From contig NZ_AUDN01000026.1 in assembly GCF_000425485.1 (NCBI RefSeq), positions 1 to 64,000 on the forward strand: 64,000 nucleotides of DNA, read 5' to 3'. Numbering within the stretch: the first letter of the stretch is position 1; every line of letters begins with the position of its first letter. This stretch comes from Flavobacterium tegetincola DSM 22377 (GTDB lineage: Bacteria > Bacteroidota > Bacteroidia > Flavobacteriales > Flavobacteriaceae). Positions 25,938 to 35,129 of the stretch are shown one piece after another. Both the position numbers and the translations under genes were made by a program. The notes under the pieces are model-generated. The model had not been told where the DNA came from. It searched no databases and saw nothing but the letters and a program-made list of their open reading frames with translations.

Positions 25938-27446
25938 ATGGAAACCACACATTATATAAGTTCAAGTACGTTAACGATTGAAGAAATTCACCACATCATT
26001 ATTGAAAATAAACAATTGGCATTATCAGAAGAAGCCAAGGTCAATATTCAGAAATGCCGTGATTATTTAGATCAAAAAATGGTATCTCATGAAGCGCCAA
26101 TTTATGGGATTAATACTGGTTTTGGATCTTTATGTAATATTAAAATATCAAACGAAAACCTTTCGCAACTGCAGGAAAACTTAGTGAAATCGCATGCGTG
26201 TGGTACGGGAGATGAAGTACCGCAGGACATTGTAAAAATCATGTTATTGCTTAAAATTCAATCCTTGAGTTACGGAAATTCAGGCGTACAGTTAGCAACA
26301 GCAGAACGTTTGATTGACTTTTACAACAATGATATTCTTCCGGTAATTTATACCCAAGGTTCACTTGGTGCTTCGGGCGATTTAGCTCCATTGGCTCATT
26401 TATCATTACCTCTTTTGGGTGAAGGTGAAGTGTATTTTGAAGGTAAGAAAGTAGCGTCGAAAGAAGTTTTAGCACAATTTGGCTGGTCGCCATTAGTTTT
26501 GCAATCTAAAGAAGGTTTGGCTTTATTGAATGGAACCCAATTCATGAGTGCTTACGGAGTTTATGTTTTGATAAAATCATGTAAATATTCGTATTTAGCA
26601 GATTTAATTGGAACCATTTCCCTAGAAGGTTTTGACGGAAGAAAAGAACCTTTTAATGAATTAATTCACTTTATCCGACCTCACAAAGGACAAATTATAA
26701 CCGCTCAACGTGTCAACGGATTTTTGGAAGGAAGCGAAATTATCGACCAAGAAAAGCAACACGTTCAAGACCCGTATTCGTTTCGATGCATGCCGCAAGT
26801 GCACGGTGCTTCCAAAGATGCGATTGATTATGTGAAACGTGTTTTTAAAACCGAAATCAATTCTGTTACAGACAACCCAAATATTTTTATCGAAAGCGAC
26901 CAAATCATATCTGGAGGTAACTTCCACGGTCAACCTTTGGCATTAGCCTTAGATTTCTTAGCAATTGCTTTATCTGAATTGGGAAGTATTTCTGAAAGAA
27001 GAACCTACCAACTGATTTCAGGATTACGCGGTTTACCTGCATTTTTAGTCGATAATCCGGGTTTAAATTCTGGATTTATGATTCCGCAATATACGGCTGC
27101 AAGTATCGCCAGTCAAAACAAACAATTAGCAACTCCAGCGAGTATTGACAGTATTGTTTCGTCAAACGGACAAGAAGACCACGTGAGTATGGGTGCGAAT
27201 GCAGCGACGAAAGTCTTGCGAATTGTAGACAATATCGAACGTATTTTGGCCATCGAATTAATGAATGCGTCACAAGCTATAGCGTTTAGAAGTCCGTTGA
27301 AATCAAGTGATTTTATAGAAATGTTCCTGAAAAGCTACCGCGAAGAAGTGCCGTACGTTTCTGAAGATAGAATTTTGCATTACGAGATTATGAAGACGAT
27401 TGCGTTTTTAGATAGTTTTCAGATTGAAGCGGAATTGTTTGATTAA
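25938..27446 (+). CDS. hutH: Histidine ammonia-lyase
   Basis: A 502-residue enzyme that deaminates L-histidine to urocanate, the first step of histidine breakdown. The MIO cofactor forms from Ala145-Ser146-Gly147 in GSLGASGDLAPLAH. Tyr56 in YGINTGFG and the substrate-selectivity pair Ser85-His86 (KSHACG) agree with histidine, not tyrosine or phenylalanine, as substrate. Other hut genes are not adjacent. It is followed after about 27 bp by a small gene. A complete histidine operon for synthesis lies 27 kb away. Length is normal for the family. Confidence 0.94.
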   Translation: METTHYISSSTLTIEEIHHIIIENKQLALSEEAKVNIQKCRDYLDQKMVSHEAPIYGINTGFGSLCNIKISNENLSQLQENLVKSHACGTGDEVPQDIVKIMLLLKIQSLSYGNSGVQLATAERLIDFYNNDILPVIYTQGSLGASGDLAPLAHLSLPLLGEGEVYFEGKKVASKEVLAQFGWSPLVLQSKEGLALLNGTQFMSAYGVYVLIKSCKYSYLADLIGTISLEGFDGRKEPFNELIHFIRPHKGQIITAQRVNGFLEGSEIIDQEKQHVQDPYSFRCMPQVHGASKDAIDYVKRVFKTEINSVTDNPNIFIESDQIISGGNFHGQPLALALDFLAIALSELGSISERRTYQLISGLRGLPAFLVDNPGLNSGFMIPQYTAASIASQNKQLATPASIDSIVSSNGQEDHVSMGANAATKVLRIVDNIERILAIELMNASQAIAFRSPLKSSDFIEMFLKSYREEVPYVSEDRILHYEIMKTIAFLDSFQIEAELFD

Positions 27447-27473
27447 TTTAATAACTTTGTAAAAAATAACACT

Positions 27474-27647
27474 ATGAAAGAAGGAGATAAAGCCTTAGTT
27501 GACCCAAAGTTAACTGGTTTGGATTCTTGGATTCAAGGTGAAGTAATTGATGTTGAAGTCAACCCATTTCGAGGGATTGTTATTGCGATAAAAGATAAAC
27601 TCGGGCGAATATTTTTTGGCGAAGAAAAGTATTTTAAATTAGTATAA
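27474..27647 (+). CDS. Small conserved-looking protein, 57 residues
   Basis: An ORF of 57 codons, starting MKEGDKALVDPKLTGLDSW and ending KYFKLV-stop. The composition (KOW- or SH3-like beta pattern: GDKALV...GEVIDVEV...GIVIAIKDKLGRIFFGEEKYF) suggests a small beta-barrel protein. It lies 27 bp after hutH and before a strong terminator, so it is probably cotranscribed with hutH. I do not recognise the family. Codon use looks like that of its neighbours, which supports a real gene. Confidence 0.7.
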   Translation: MKEGDKALVDPKLTGLDSWIQGEVIDVEVNPFRGIVIAIKDKLGRIFFGEEKYFKLV

Positions 27648-27667
27648 TACTCTGCGAATATAATTTT

Positions 27668-27700
27668 AAATCCTGATTTACGAATCAGGATTTTTTTTTC
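27668..27700 (+). terminator. Terminator after hutH and the small gene
   Basis: A perfect 11-bp stem AAATCCTGATT / AATCAGGATTT with TACG loop is followed by T residues. Confidence 0.9.
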
Positions 27701-27795
27701 ATTGTCAACAACTATTGCTTTATAAGAATATTCTGTTGAACCAAAACATTTTTTAAGAGCTAAATGTTTACTTTTAATCCGAAAAAGACAATCGT

Positions 27796-28554
27796 ATGAA
27801 AATAATTATATCTCCAGCAAAATCTCTTGATTATGAAACCGCTTTACCAACGGACCGTTTTACTTTAAGTGATTTTATGAAGCAAACACGGATTTTAAAT
27901 AAAGTTATTAAAGAGAAATCGCCAAAAGACCTTTCGGAATTAATGCATATTTCGGATAAGTTAGCGGATTTAAATTGGAAACGAAATAAAGAATTTAAAA
28001 CACCTTTCACACCAGAAAATGCACGTCCCGCTATTTACGCTTTCAATGGCGATGTTTATCATGGAATTGACGCTTATACTATTCCTGTTGATAAACTGGA
28101 CAAATTACAAGACCAACTTCGGATTTTATCAGGATTGTACGGTTACTTAAAACCATTAGACTTGGTGCAACCGTATCGATTGGAAATGGGAACTTCGTTG
28201 CATTTTGAAGATTACAAAAACCTCTATGATTTTTGGAAACCAACATTGACTGAAAGTCTAAATAAAGAAATGAAAGAGGGCGAGTTACTGATTAATTTGG
28301 CAAGTAAAGAATACGCTTCGGCAATTGATTTCAAAAAATTAAAAGCAACAATTGTAACACCCGATTTCAAAGATTATAAAGACGGAAAACTAAAAATCAT
28401 TAGTTTTTATGCCAAGAAGGCGAGGGGATTGATGGTTCGCTATATTTTAGATACTGATGCGAAAACCGTTGATGATTTAAAAGGTTTTGATTACGAAGGT
28501 TACAAACTGGATGGAAATCTTTCGAAAGGAGAAAATTTAGTTTTTACACGATAA
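27796..28554 (+). CDS. yaaA: Peroxide stress protein YaaA family (DUF328)
   Basis: A 252-residue protein beginning MKIIISPAKSLD, the family's N-terminal motif, with GDVYHGIDAYT (about 82-92), the LRILSGLYGYLKPLDLVQPYRLEMG region (about 112-136) and YAKKARG near residue 210. In E. coli YaaA lowers DNA damage during peroxide stress and binds DNA, apparently by limiting free iron. The gene is single, with a terminator on each side. Length is normal. Confidence 0.93.
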   Translation: MKIIISPAKSLDYETALPTDRFTLSDFMKQTRILNKVIKEKSPKDLSELMHISDKLADLNWKRNKEFKTPFTPENARPAIYAFNGDVYHGIDAYTIPVDKLDKLQDQLRILSGLYGYLKPLDLVQPYRLEMGTSLHFEDYKNLYDFWKPTLTESLNKEMKEGELLINLASKEYASAIDFKKLKATIVTPDFKDYKDGKLKIISFYAKKARGLMVRYILDTDAKTVDDLKGFDYEGYKLDGNLSKGENLVFTR

Positions 28555-28590
28555 AAAAAAGGATTTAAGTTCAGACTTAAATCCTTTTTC
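28554..28590. terminator. Bidirectional terminator between yaaA and the efflux operon
   Basis: A stem AAAAAAGGATTTAAGT / ACTTAAATCCTTTTT with TCAG loop lies directly after the yaaA stop. Its A and T tracts serve both convergent transcripts. Confidence 0.85.
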
Positions 28591-28595
28591 CTTTT

Positions 28596-28638
28596 AATCT
28601 CTCAATCTCTCAATCCTTCAATCCTTCAATCTTTCAAT
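28596..28638. repeat. 8-bp simple tandem repeat (AATCTCTC / AATCCTTC)
   Basis: Five units of 8 bp (AATCTCTC twice, AATCCTTC twice, AATCTTTC once) plus a partial unit lie between the yaaA terminator and the MFS gene. This is a slippage-type microsatellite with no gene in it. Confidence 0.85.
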
Positions 28639-28668
28639 ATATAAATCCTAAATCTAAAATCCTCAATA

Positions 28669-30246
28669 CTAATGCATTGCATCCGCAGGATTAACGATAT
28701 TCTTACTTTTCTTAATAAAAAAGATAATCGGAATACAAAGCAAAAACATAATCCCCAAATACATAAAAATATCCATATACGACATCACGGTACTTTGTTT
28801 GGTCACGGTAAAATCTAAAACTTGATACGCTTTCGCCAATGCTTCATTGGGAGTAAAACCTTTAGACATAAATCCCGCTTGCAATTGTTGAATTCTTGTT
28901 TGCAATTCCACTTTTGTAATATCTAAATGTGCAATCAAATTCACCCGATGTTCCTGCGAAAAACGGGTGATGAAAGTTGTAATCAAAGCAATACCAAACG
29001 AACCTCCCAGTTGACGCATCATTCCCGTAAAAGCTGCACCTTCGCCAATGTTTTTACCATTCAAAGTAGAAAGTGATAAAGTGGTAATGGGTACAAATAA
29101 CAATCCCAAACCAACTCCGCGAAGTATCAAAGGCCAAAACATGTGTTCAGCACCTGTATCCGGAGTAATTATATTTCGCATCCAAAATGTAAACAAGAAA
29201 AATACAAAAAATCCTACAGCAACCATATAACCTTGCGGCACACCTCTCTGAATTAATTTACCAATAATCGGCATCATAAAAGCTGTAGTAATCGACCCTG
29301 GAATCAACAATAATCCCGCATCAGTTGCCGTCCAACCCAAAACCGATTGTGTATAGATCGGAATAATCAACGTCGAACCGTATAATCCAAATCCCAAAAT
29401 AAATGTCATAATTGTTCCAATACGCAAGTTGGAATCCTTCAACACGCTTAAGTTTACTATAGGATATTTATAAGTCGATTCCCGCCAAATAAATGCCAAT
29501 AAACCAAACACACTTACGGCACTTAAAAACACAATGAGATTATCGTTAAACCAGTCGTCTTGTTGACCGTGTTCCAAAACAAATTGTAACGAACCAATAA
29601 ACGACGCCAGAAACACAATTCCCCACCAATCCACTTGATTGGCTTTCAGTTTCTCACCATATTTCGGACTTTTAACAAAAGTAATTGTCAAGAAAGTCGC
29701 GATAATTCCAAGCGGAATATTGATGTAAAAAATGTAAGGCCACGAAAAATTATCCACTAAATAACCTCCCAAAGGCGGCCCTAAAGTGGGTCCCACAATC
29801 ACACCCATTCCGTAAATCGCTTGAGCCATTCCTCGTTTTGCCTTCGGATAACTTTCGGTAATAATCGTTTGAGCGGTTACTAATAATGCACCACCACCTA
29901 AACCTTGAATGAATCGGAAAGCGACTAATTCCCAAATATTATCAGCGTTTCCACACAAAAAGGACGAAACCGTAAATAAAATAATCGAAGCTGCAAAGTA
30001 GTTTTTACGCCCAAATTGCTGCGAAAGCCAGCTCGTCATCGGAATCACAATCACATTTGCAATCGCATACGCCGTAATTACCCACGCCACATCGGTCAGC
30101 GTCGCGCCAAGACTTCCACGCATATCCGTCAGCGCCACATTCACGATAGTTGTATCCACGATTTCAAGCAGAGCACACATCACAGCCGTAATTGTAATAA
30201 TTACACGTCTAAAACCGTACTCAACTAAATCATCTTCTTGAACCAT
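28669..30246 (-). CDS. DHA2-family MFS multidrug efflux permease (EmrB/QacA type)
   Basis: A 525-residue inner-membrane permease with 14 predicted transmembrane segments. Motif A-like SQQFGRKNYF (about 71-80), the motif C region GMGVIVGPTLGPPLGGYL (about 145-162) and the N-terminal DTTIVNVAL segment (about 31-39) mark the DHA2 drug:proton antiporter family. It is the last gene of the tetR-tolC-hlyD-mfs operon and would take drugs from the inner membrane to the HlyD-TolC channel. A 302-bp gap to the hlyD gene contains a dispersed repeat (30301-30402). Confidence 0.93.
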   Translation of the reverse strand: MVQEDDLVEYGFRRVIITITAVMCALLEIVDTTIVNVALTDMRGSLGATLTDVAWVITAYAIANVIVIPMTSWLSQQFGRKNYFAASIILFTVSSFLCGNADNIWELVAFRFIQGLGGGALLVTAQTIITESYPKAKRGMAQAIYGMGVIVGPTLGPPLGGYLVDNFSWPYIFYINIPLGIIATFLTITFVKSPKYGEKLKANQVDWWGIVFLASFIGSLQFVLEHGQQDDWFNDNLIVFLSAVSVFGLLAFIWRESTYKYPIVNLSVLKDSNLRIGTIMTFILGFGLYGSTLIIPIYTQSVLGWTATDAGLLLIPGSITTAFMMPIIGKLIQRGVPQGYMVAVGFFVFFLFTFWMRNIITPDTGAEHMFWPLILRGVGLGLLFVPITTLSLSTLNGKNIGEGAAFTGMMRQLGGSFGIALITTFITRFSQEHRVNLIAHLDITKVELQTRIQQLQAGFMSKGFTPNEALAKAYQVLDFTVTKQSTVMSYMDIFMYLGIMFLLCIPIIFFIKKSKNIVNPADAMH

Positions 30247-30300
30247 TTTCTGTATTTTATAAATTTATAAAATCTATTTTTTTATGCTGATAAGTAACAT

Positions 30301-30402
30301 TTGGGCGTGACCCCGAAAAGGGGTCGGGCTGTACACTCCCGCTTTTTTTATTCCGATGAAAAATCGGAATAAAAAAGAGCTCCGCTGCCATCCCTCACGC
30401 AA
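30301..30402 (+). repeat. 102-bp dispersed double-hairpin element, family 2 (copy 1)
   Basis: It starts TTGGGCGTGACCCC and ends TCCCTCACGCAA. It holds two hairpins: GACCCC / GGGGTC, and TTATTCCGAT / ATCGGAATAA. A second copy, inverted, is at 41492-41593 with the same ends and the same total length but different hairpin cores. It sits inside the efflux operon between the MFS and HlyD genes, so it must be transcribed with them or separate them. Confidence 0.85.
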
Positions 30403-30548
30403 AAGAAGTAAGGAAAAAACAACTTCTCTTTTGCAAAACTCAAAACTCAAAACTCAAAGTTTTCAAACTCCTAATCTGTGAAAATTTGTGCAATTTGTGG
30501 TCAAACTTCATCTCAAATCCTAAATCAAAAATCCCAAGTCAAAAATTG

Positions 30549-31628
30549 TTACTTCACATGCACATCTACATCCACATTCATTCCCGGACGTAAATTTTTC
30601 ACTTTATCAGCATCATTATTTTCGTCAATCGTAATTTTTACAGGCAAACGCTGGATGGTTTTTACAAAATTTCCAGTAGCATTATCAGGAGGCAAAATCG
30701 AAAATCGTGAACCCGTTGCAGGAGAAAAAGAAGAAACAACACCTTCAAATTCCGTATCTGGATAAGCGTCTACCTTTAAAGTTACTTTTTGTCCAACAAC
30801 CATTTTGCTCAATTGCGTTTCTTTGAAATTTGCAATCACCCAAACTTCGCGGTTATTAATCAAGTAAAACAAAGATTGTCCCGGTTGCACAAACTGTCCC
30901 GGTTGCGCATTGATTTTTGAAACTTGTCCATCTATAGAAGCCGTAACTGCCGTATAACTCATGTTCAATTCAGCTGCATCTAAAGCCGCTTTAGCACGAT
31001 TGATATTTGCTTCGGCAACTTCAGTCTGTTTTCCAGAAACATTAGATTTTGCCGCCACAAATGATTTTTGATACTGACTCGCTTTTTGTTGCTGTTGTAA
31101 AACCTGCAACTGACTTTCCGCTTCTAGTTTTTTAGCTTCAGCTTGTTCAAACTGTTGCTTGGTAATCGAACGATTTTTGTACAGATTACTGTAACGCTCA
31201 AAATCGTTTTTAGCCAAATTCAATCTAATCTTTGCACTTTCAATTGTTCCAGATGTCGATTTAAAATTCGCATCCGAAACCGAAATATTCGCTTGTGAGC
31301 TTCCAATATCTGCTTTTGAAGCTGCATAAGTCGCTTCTGCTGCAACCAAAGCCGCTTTTGCATCCGCCAATTTTACAATGTAATCTTTATTGTCAATCGT
31401 AAATAAAGTGTCTCCTTTTTTTACTTCCTGATTGTCTTGTACATACACTTTAGTAATATAGCCGCCCACTCTAGGAATAATGGGGTTCATGTTTTTCTCA
31501 ATTTGAGCGTCATCCGTTTCTTCGTGTGCCAAGGAATGCATGTATTTCACTACACCGTACGTACCACCAAGTAGAATTAAAGCACCGAAAATGAATATAA
31601 ATTTCTTGTTTGTTTTTTTCTTTTCCAT
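30549..31628 (-). CDS. HlyD-family membrane fusion protein (EmrA-like)
   Basis: A 359-residue periplasmic adaptor with one N-terminal transmembrane helix (about 9-26), a split biotinyl-lipoyl domain (GGYITKVYVQDNQEVKKGD, about 54-72, and the IDGQVSKINAQPGQFVQPGQ half near 230), a long coiled coil (about 75-215) and a C-terminal beta-barrel ending in RPGMNVDVDVHVK. It would link the MFS permease to TolC. It begins 6 bp after the tolC-like gene on the minus strand. Length is normal for EmrA. Confidence 0.94.
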   Translation of the reverse strand: MEKKKTNKKFIFIFGALILLGGTYGVVKYMHSLAHEETDDAQIEKNMNPIIPRVGGYITKVYVQDNQEVKKGDTLFTIDNKDYIVKLADAKAALVAAEATYAASKADIGSSQANISVSDANFKSTSGTIESAKIRLNLAKNDFERYSNLYKNRSITKQQFEQAEAKKLEAESQLQVLQQQQKASQYQKSFVAAKSNVSGKQTEVAEANINRAKAALDAAELNMSYTAVTASIDGQVSKINAQPGQFVQPGQSLFYLINNREVWVIANFKETQLSKMVVGQKVTLKVDAYPDTEFEGVVSSFSPATGSRFSILPPDNATGNFVKTIQRLPVKITIDENNDADKVKNLRPGMNVDVDVHVK

Positions 31629-31634
31629 CGTATT

Positions 31635-32978
31635 TTAGTTGTTTGTGGTATTAAATGAGTTTGTAAGTTGTCCTGTCGCGTTTAATAATTCGTAGTATTT
31701 CAAAACTACATTTGCTTTTGCGTAAGCCTGATTGATTTGAGCTGTTAAATCTTGCAAATTGGCTTCTAATAAATCATTCGTATCCACCAATCCATTATCA
31801 TATTTGTCTTTTACAATCCTGTAATTTTCAATAGTTTGAATTACCGATTGTTTGTATAATTGGTCTTGTTTGATGGCTAAAGCATAATTTTCTTCCGCTT
31901 CCACAATCTCTGTTTTGATATGGTCTGTCAAAGCAGCTTCCTGAAATTGCGTTTCTTCATAACGACTTTTAGCCGCTTTCACTTGTTTGGAATTTTTAAA
32001 AATAGCACTTAAGTCAAATGAAAGGCCTACGCCAAAATTCATTGCGTTTTCTACACGAACCACATTTTGTAAGTCCAAAGCCGTGTAACCACCCACCAAA
32101 CTTACAGCTGGATAATAATCGCTTTGCGCCACTTTTATACCTGCTTCAATCGCTTTTTGTTGGTAATGCAAGGATTCCAAGTCCTTTCTGTTGGTTAACG
32201 CTTCATCTTTTGATGCAGTTTTAAAATTGAATAAGTTGGCGTCAACGTTTTCTGGACTTACTGTGATAACTGTTTTTGCATCTAATTTTAAAAGTGTAAT
32301 TAATTTGTTGTTAATCAATTTCACGTTCTTTTGGGCTTCCGCCAAAGACAATTCAATTTGCGAACTCTGCAGTTGTGCTTTCAATAAATCATTTCGTGCC
32401 AATAAACCATTTTGCTCCATTGCTTCAAAATCCTTGACTTGCTGATTGCTGCTTACCAAATTTTCATTCAGCAGTTCCACAGACTTTTGCGCTTTATACA
32501 AACTCGCGTAATACTCAATTACTTGAAGTGCCACATTTTCTTTTGTGTACGCTGAATTTGCCATTTCTGCATTGTAACTGTTTTCAGAACGTATAATGCT
32601 ATTGCGGATTTTAAATCCAGCAAATAGAGGCATAGTCAAATTCGCTTGACCTAAAATCAACTGATTTACTTTGGGAGAAGATGTGGTTGGAGCGTCTGGA
32701 CTTGAACCTGCTTCTTGAGTCGAAATCAAATTAATATCCGCATTGGTCAATCGAAAATAGTTTCCAGAAATTTTCAAATCGGGATATTGACTCATTTTAG
32801 TGGATTGCAATTCGAATGATTTTGTGTTGACTTTAGTGTCGGCTAATTTGGATTCGTCACTTTTTGAAAGAGCAATTTTGACTGCTTCATTTAAAGATAG
32901 CACTGTTTTTTCTTGACCTCTTGCCGAAAATATTCCTAAAATAGAAAAGACAAAAAGCAATTGGGATTTACATTTCAT
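31635..32978 (-). CDS. TolC-family outer-membrane efflux protein
   Basis: A 447-residue outer-membrane channel protein. The signal peptide ends near FSARG (about residue 21). Two repeated OEP halves follow (about 25-235 and 240-435), each with long helical stretches and a LNEAVKIAL- or NRKDLESLHYQ-type opening. It overlaps the tetR-like gene by 11 bp and is followed by hlyD after 6 bp, so the complete tripartite pump is one operon. It provides the outer-membrane exit duct for the pump. Confidence 0.94.
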   Translation of the reverse strand: MKCKSQLLFVFSILGIFSARGQEKTVLSLNEAVKIALSKSDESKLADTKVNTKSFELQSTKMSQYPDLKISGNYFRLTNADINLISTQEAGSSPDAPTTSSPKVNQLILGQANLTMPLFAGFKIRNSIIRSENSYNAEMANSAYTKENVALQVIEYYASLYKAQKSVELLNENLVSSNQQVKDFEAMEQNGLLARNDLLKAQLQSSQIELSLAEAQKNVKLINNKLITLLKLDAKTVITVSPENVDANLFNFKTASKDEALTNRKDLESLHYQQKAIEAGIKVAQSDYYPAVSLVGGYTALDLQNVVRVENAMNFGVGLSFDLSAIFKNSKQVKAAKSRYEETQFQEAALTDHIKTEIVEAEENYALAIKQDQLYKQSVIQTIENYRIVKDKYDNGLVDTNDLLEANLQDLTAQINQAYAKANVVLKYYELLNATGQLTNSFNTTNN

Positions 32979-33591
32979 AAAGTAATATCGCTTTAATGGT
33001 TTGTTGAATGTGTTTTTTTAAATCGGTTTTGACGTAAGTATCAAAGGCTTCGTCGGTGGTCAAATTGAGGATCTCTTCATAGTAAGGACGGTTCATTTGG
33101 AAGTGAAAAAAGGTGCCCAAAATAGTAGGAACTAGTAAATCAATATTGACCTCCGAATTGAAAATTCCGCGCATTTGACCTTCTGAAATAATCTGTTTCA
33201 AAAAGGCAGAATTTCGTTTTTTGACCTGATTAAAAGACTCAAAATTCATCACTCTTTTTTTAGAAGATAATTCAAAATGGATGATTTTATAGATGTCTTT
33301 ATTTTGATTAATTCGGGTGAGATAGAGGTCAACTAAACGTCCGATTTTATGCAAAGGAGCGAGTGGTTCTTTGCTCAAGTTTTCAATTTGAATCGATAAA
33401 TCATCCGTGCGAAATAACACCAAAGCTTCGAGCATTTTTTCTTTCGAACCAAAATAATAAGACACCATTGCAATGTTAATTTCAGCTGCTTTTGCGATGT
33501 CTCTTACGGTAGTTCCATCAAAGCCTTTTTCCGCAAAAAGCCGTTCGGCCACTTGCAAAATGCAGACTTGTTTTTCATTAAAATTATCCAT
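32968..33591 (-). CDS. TetR/AcrR-family repressor of the efflux operon
   Basis: A 207-residue regulator. The N-terminal helix-turn-helix (AERLFAEKGFDGTTVRDIAKAAEINIAMVSYYFGSKEKML, about 14-53) is a clear TetR motif, and the C-terminal helical part would bind a drug-like ligand. It is the first gene of the efflux operon. Two 16-bp palindromes just upstream (33623-33638 and 33640-33655) overlap the likely -7 promoter element, which suggests autorepression and control of the pump. Inducer unknown. Confidence 0.94.
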   Translation of the reverse strand: MDNFNEKQVCILQVAERLFAEKGFDGTTVRDIAKAAEINIAMVSYYFGSKEKMLEALVLFRTDDLSIQIENLSKEPLAPLHKIGRLVDLYLTRINQNKDIYKIIHFELSSKKRVMNFESFNQVKKRNSAFLKQIISEGQMRGIFNSEVNIDLLVPTILGTFFHFQMNRPYYEEILNLTTDEAFDTYVKTDLKKHIQQTIKAILLYEM

Positions 33592-33617
33592 TAATTAATT
33601 ACGTTTAAAAGTGGTTA

Positions 33618-33655
33618 CAAAATTAAACGATTGTTTAAATTAAACATTTGTTTAA
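33618..33655 (-). promoter_or_regulatory. Tandem TetR operators with overlapping -7 box
   Basis: Site 1 (33623-33638) is TTAAAC-GATT-GTTTAA and site 2 (33640-33655) is TTAAACA-TT-TGTTTAA. They are inverted repeats whose centres are 17 bp apart. On the minus strand a TAATTTTG (-7 type) box at 33618-33625 overlaps site 1. Its start codon partner, tetR, lies 27 bp downstream. Binding of two dimers side by side would block RNA polymerase. Confidence 0.75.
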
Positions 33656-34480
33656 ATTACGTTTAACTTAATTTTAACAATTATGATTTTTTGTTGAATT
33701 TGCAGATTTTATGAACTGATTTACAAAATTTCCTTAAAGATTGGAGTTATTTTTGCTATAGATAAATTTTATAGCATGAGTTTATTAAATTAAAAATCAG
33801 TATATTTAGGTTGATTAATTAAACTTAATTATTGGTTAATTATTGATAATATATTTTATTCAATTACAACTGTATATCAGTAATTATTTATCAAATTCAA
33901 AATAGTATGAACAATAAAGTGTACAGTACTTTAGCTTCTTACCACTACATCTAAGGAGATAATTCATTAAACATTCTGTTTGGCAGGATTTGAAGAATCA
34001 TATTGTTTCTTCAAATATACTACTTTTGGTTCATTTTAAAAGTAATTTTTTATTCCAGTTTTTTAATTTGTTATACATTTCAACTCAATGAAAATTAGTG
34101 ATTTTTAACCGATTTAGTTTGGTGTTTTTATTCTGTTTCAGAGGATGGAATAAGTAGTTGCAATTCGAATTTTATTCGGAAAAGTTGAAAATTTTGCTTG
34201 ACCATTTGTCACTACATTTTTCTAAATTCAAAAAAAAGGTTACTCTAATATTTAGTATTTTTTGTAGCTTTATTTTTCAAAAAATCAGTCATTTATTAGT
34301 ACGGAATTACATTGGAAAAGCATTCGTATTTCTTGTAATTAATTGGAGCTAATGAACGTGTTTAGGGATCTAAATTGTAGAGTTATCAATAGCTATTGTT
34401 TCCTATTTTTCAATGATTATTTTGACTGCGCTTTAGTTTTTTTGTACTACTATAATTTATAATTCTATCAATTATTATAC
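33656..34480. other. Non-coding region, about 830 bp, between tetR and yceI
   Basis: This is very AT-rich sequence. The only open frame worth naming (34158-34352, plus) has no family, no good ribosome binding site and an AT-driven composition. I see no repeats or RNA genes. It could be decayed coding sequence. Confidence 0.5.
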
Positions 34481-34487
34481 AAAAAAA

Positions 34488-34516
34488 AAGCACCTAATTT
34501 CTTGAAATTAGGTGCT
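34488..34516 (-). terminator. Terminator of the marR-nitroreductase-yceI operon
   Basis: A perfect 13-bp stem AGCACCTAATTTC / GAAATTAGGTGCT with a 2-nt centre is followed on the minus strand by a T-run (plus-strand A-run 34481-34489). It lies 27 bp after the yceI stop. Confidence 0.85.
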
Positions 34517-34542
34517 ACTTTCTCTTTAGATTTTTAGTTCAA

Positions 34543-35112
34543 TTAGAACGTCAATTCCACAGCTAAGTCAAAATTGTCATAAATGACTTTGTCTCCTAGA
34601 CTATCAAAAAAACTTCCAGAATTATATTTGATGTCATATTTAGTACGATCCACAACTAACGCGCTTGTTGCTTTTGATCCGTTTACAACCATGTCAAAAG
34701 TTACCGGTTTAGTAATTCCTTTCAACGTCAAATCTCCAGTTACTGTATACATTCCATTTTGCTTTGCAGCCACTTTTGTAAATACTAAAGTTCCTGTTGG
34801 AAACTTTTCCGTACCAAAAAAGTCTTCTGATTTTAAATGGCCTTCTAGTTTTTCTTTTCCCGCTCCTGATTTTAGATCCGTAACGTCGATACTTGCCATG
34901 TTAACAACAAAGTTCCCGCCAGTTAATTTAGTACCCTTAAATTCAAGAGCACCTTCCTTAAATTTGATGTTACCTTCGTGCGAACCGGTTACTTTTTTAC
35001 CTACCCAAGTAATATTACTTTTTGAAGTGTCAATTTTTTTTGTTTGAGCCGATGCTAATGTTGTTGCTGTAAATGCTACAAAGGCAAGTGCAATAGTCTT
35101 AAAATTCTTCAT
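34543..35112 (-). CDS. YceI-family periplasmic lipid-binding-type protein
   Basis: A 189-residue secreted protein with signal peptide to about residue 22 (TTLASAQ). The mature part has the YceI lipocalin-like barrel (WVGKKVTGSHEGNIKF, GFVVNMASIDV-like and DLTLKGITKPVTFDM segments). Members bind isoprenoid or amphiphilic ligands in the periplasm. It lies 17 bp downstream of the nitroreductase gene and is the last gene of the MarR-led operon. Exact ligand unknown. Confidence 0.92.
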   Translation of the reverse strand: MKNFKTIALAFVAFTATTLASAQTKKIDTSKSNITWVGKKVTGSHEGNIKFKEGALEFKGTKLTGGNFVVNMASIDVTDLKSGAGKEKLEGHLKSEDFFGTEKFPTGTLVFTKVAAKQNGMYTVTGDLTLKGITKPVTFDMVVNGSKATSALVVDRTKYDIKYNSGSFFDSLGDKVIYDNFDLAVELTF

Positions 35113-35129
35113 TGTTAATTGTTTTAAAG

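Noticed and set aside
25938..27446. Tyrosine or phenylalanine ammonia-lyase in place of histidine ammonia-lyase
   Set aside because: The Ser-His pair at 85-86 and overall length fit histidine ammonia-lyase better.
34158..34352. Plus-strand open frame of 64 codons in the 0.9-kb gap after tetR
   Set aside because: It is very AT-rich, without recognisable family, ribosome binding site or operon context.
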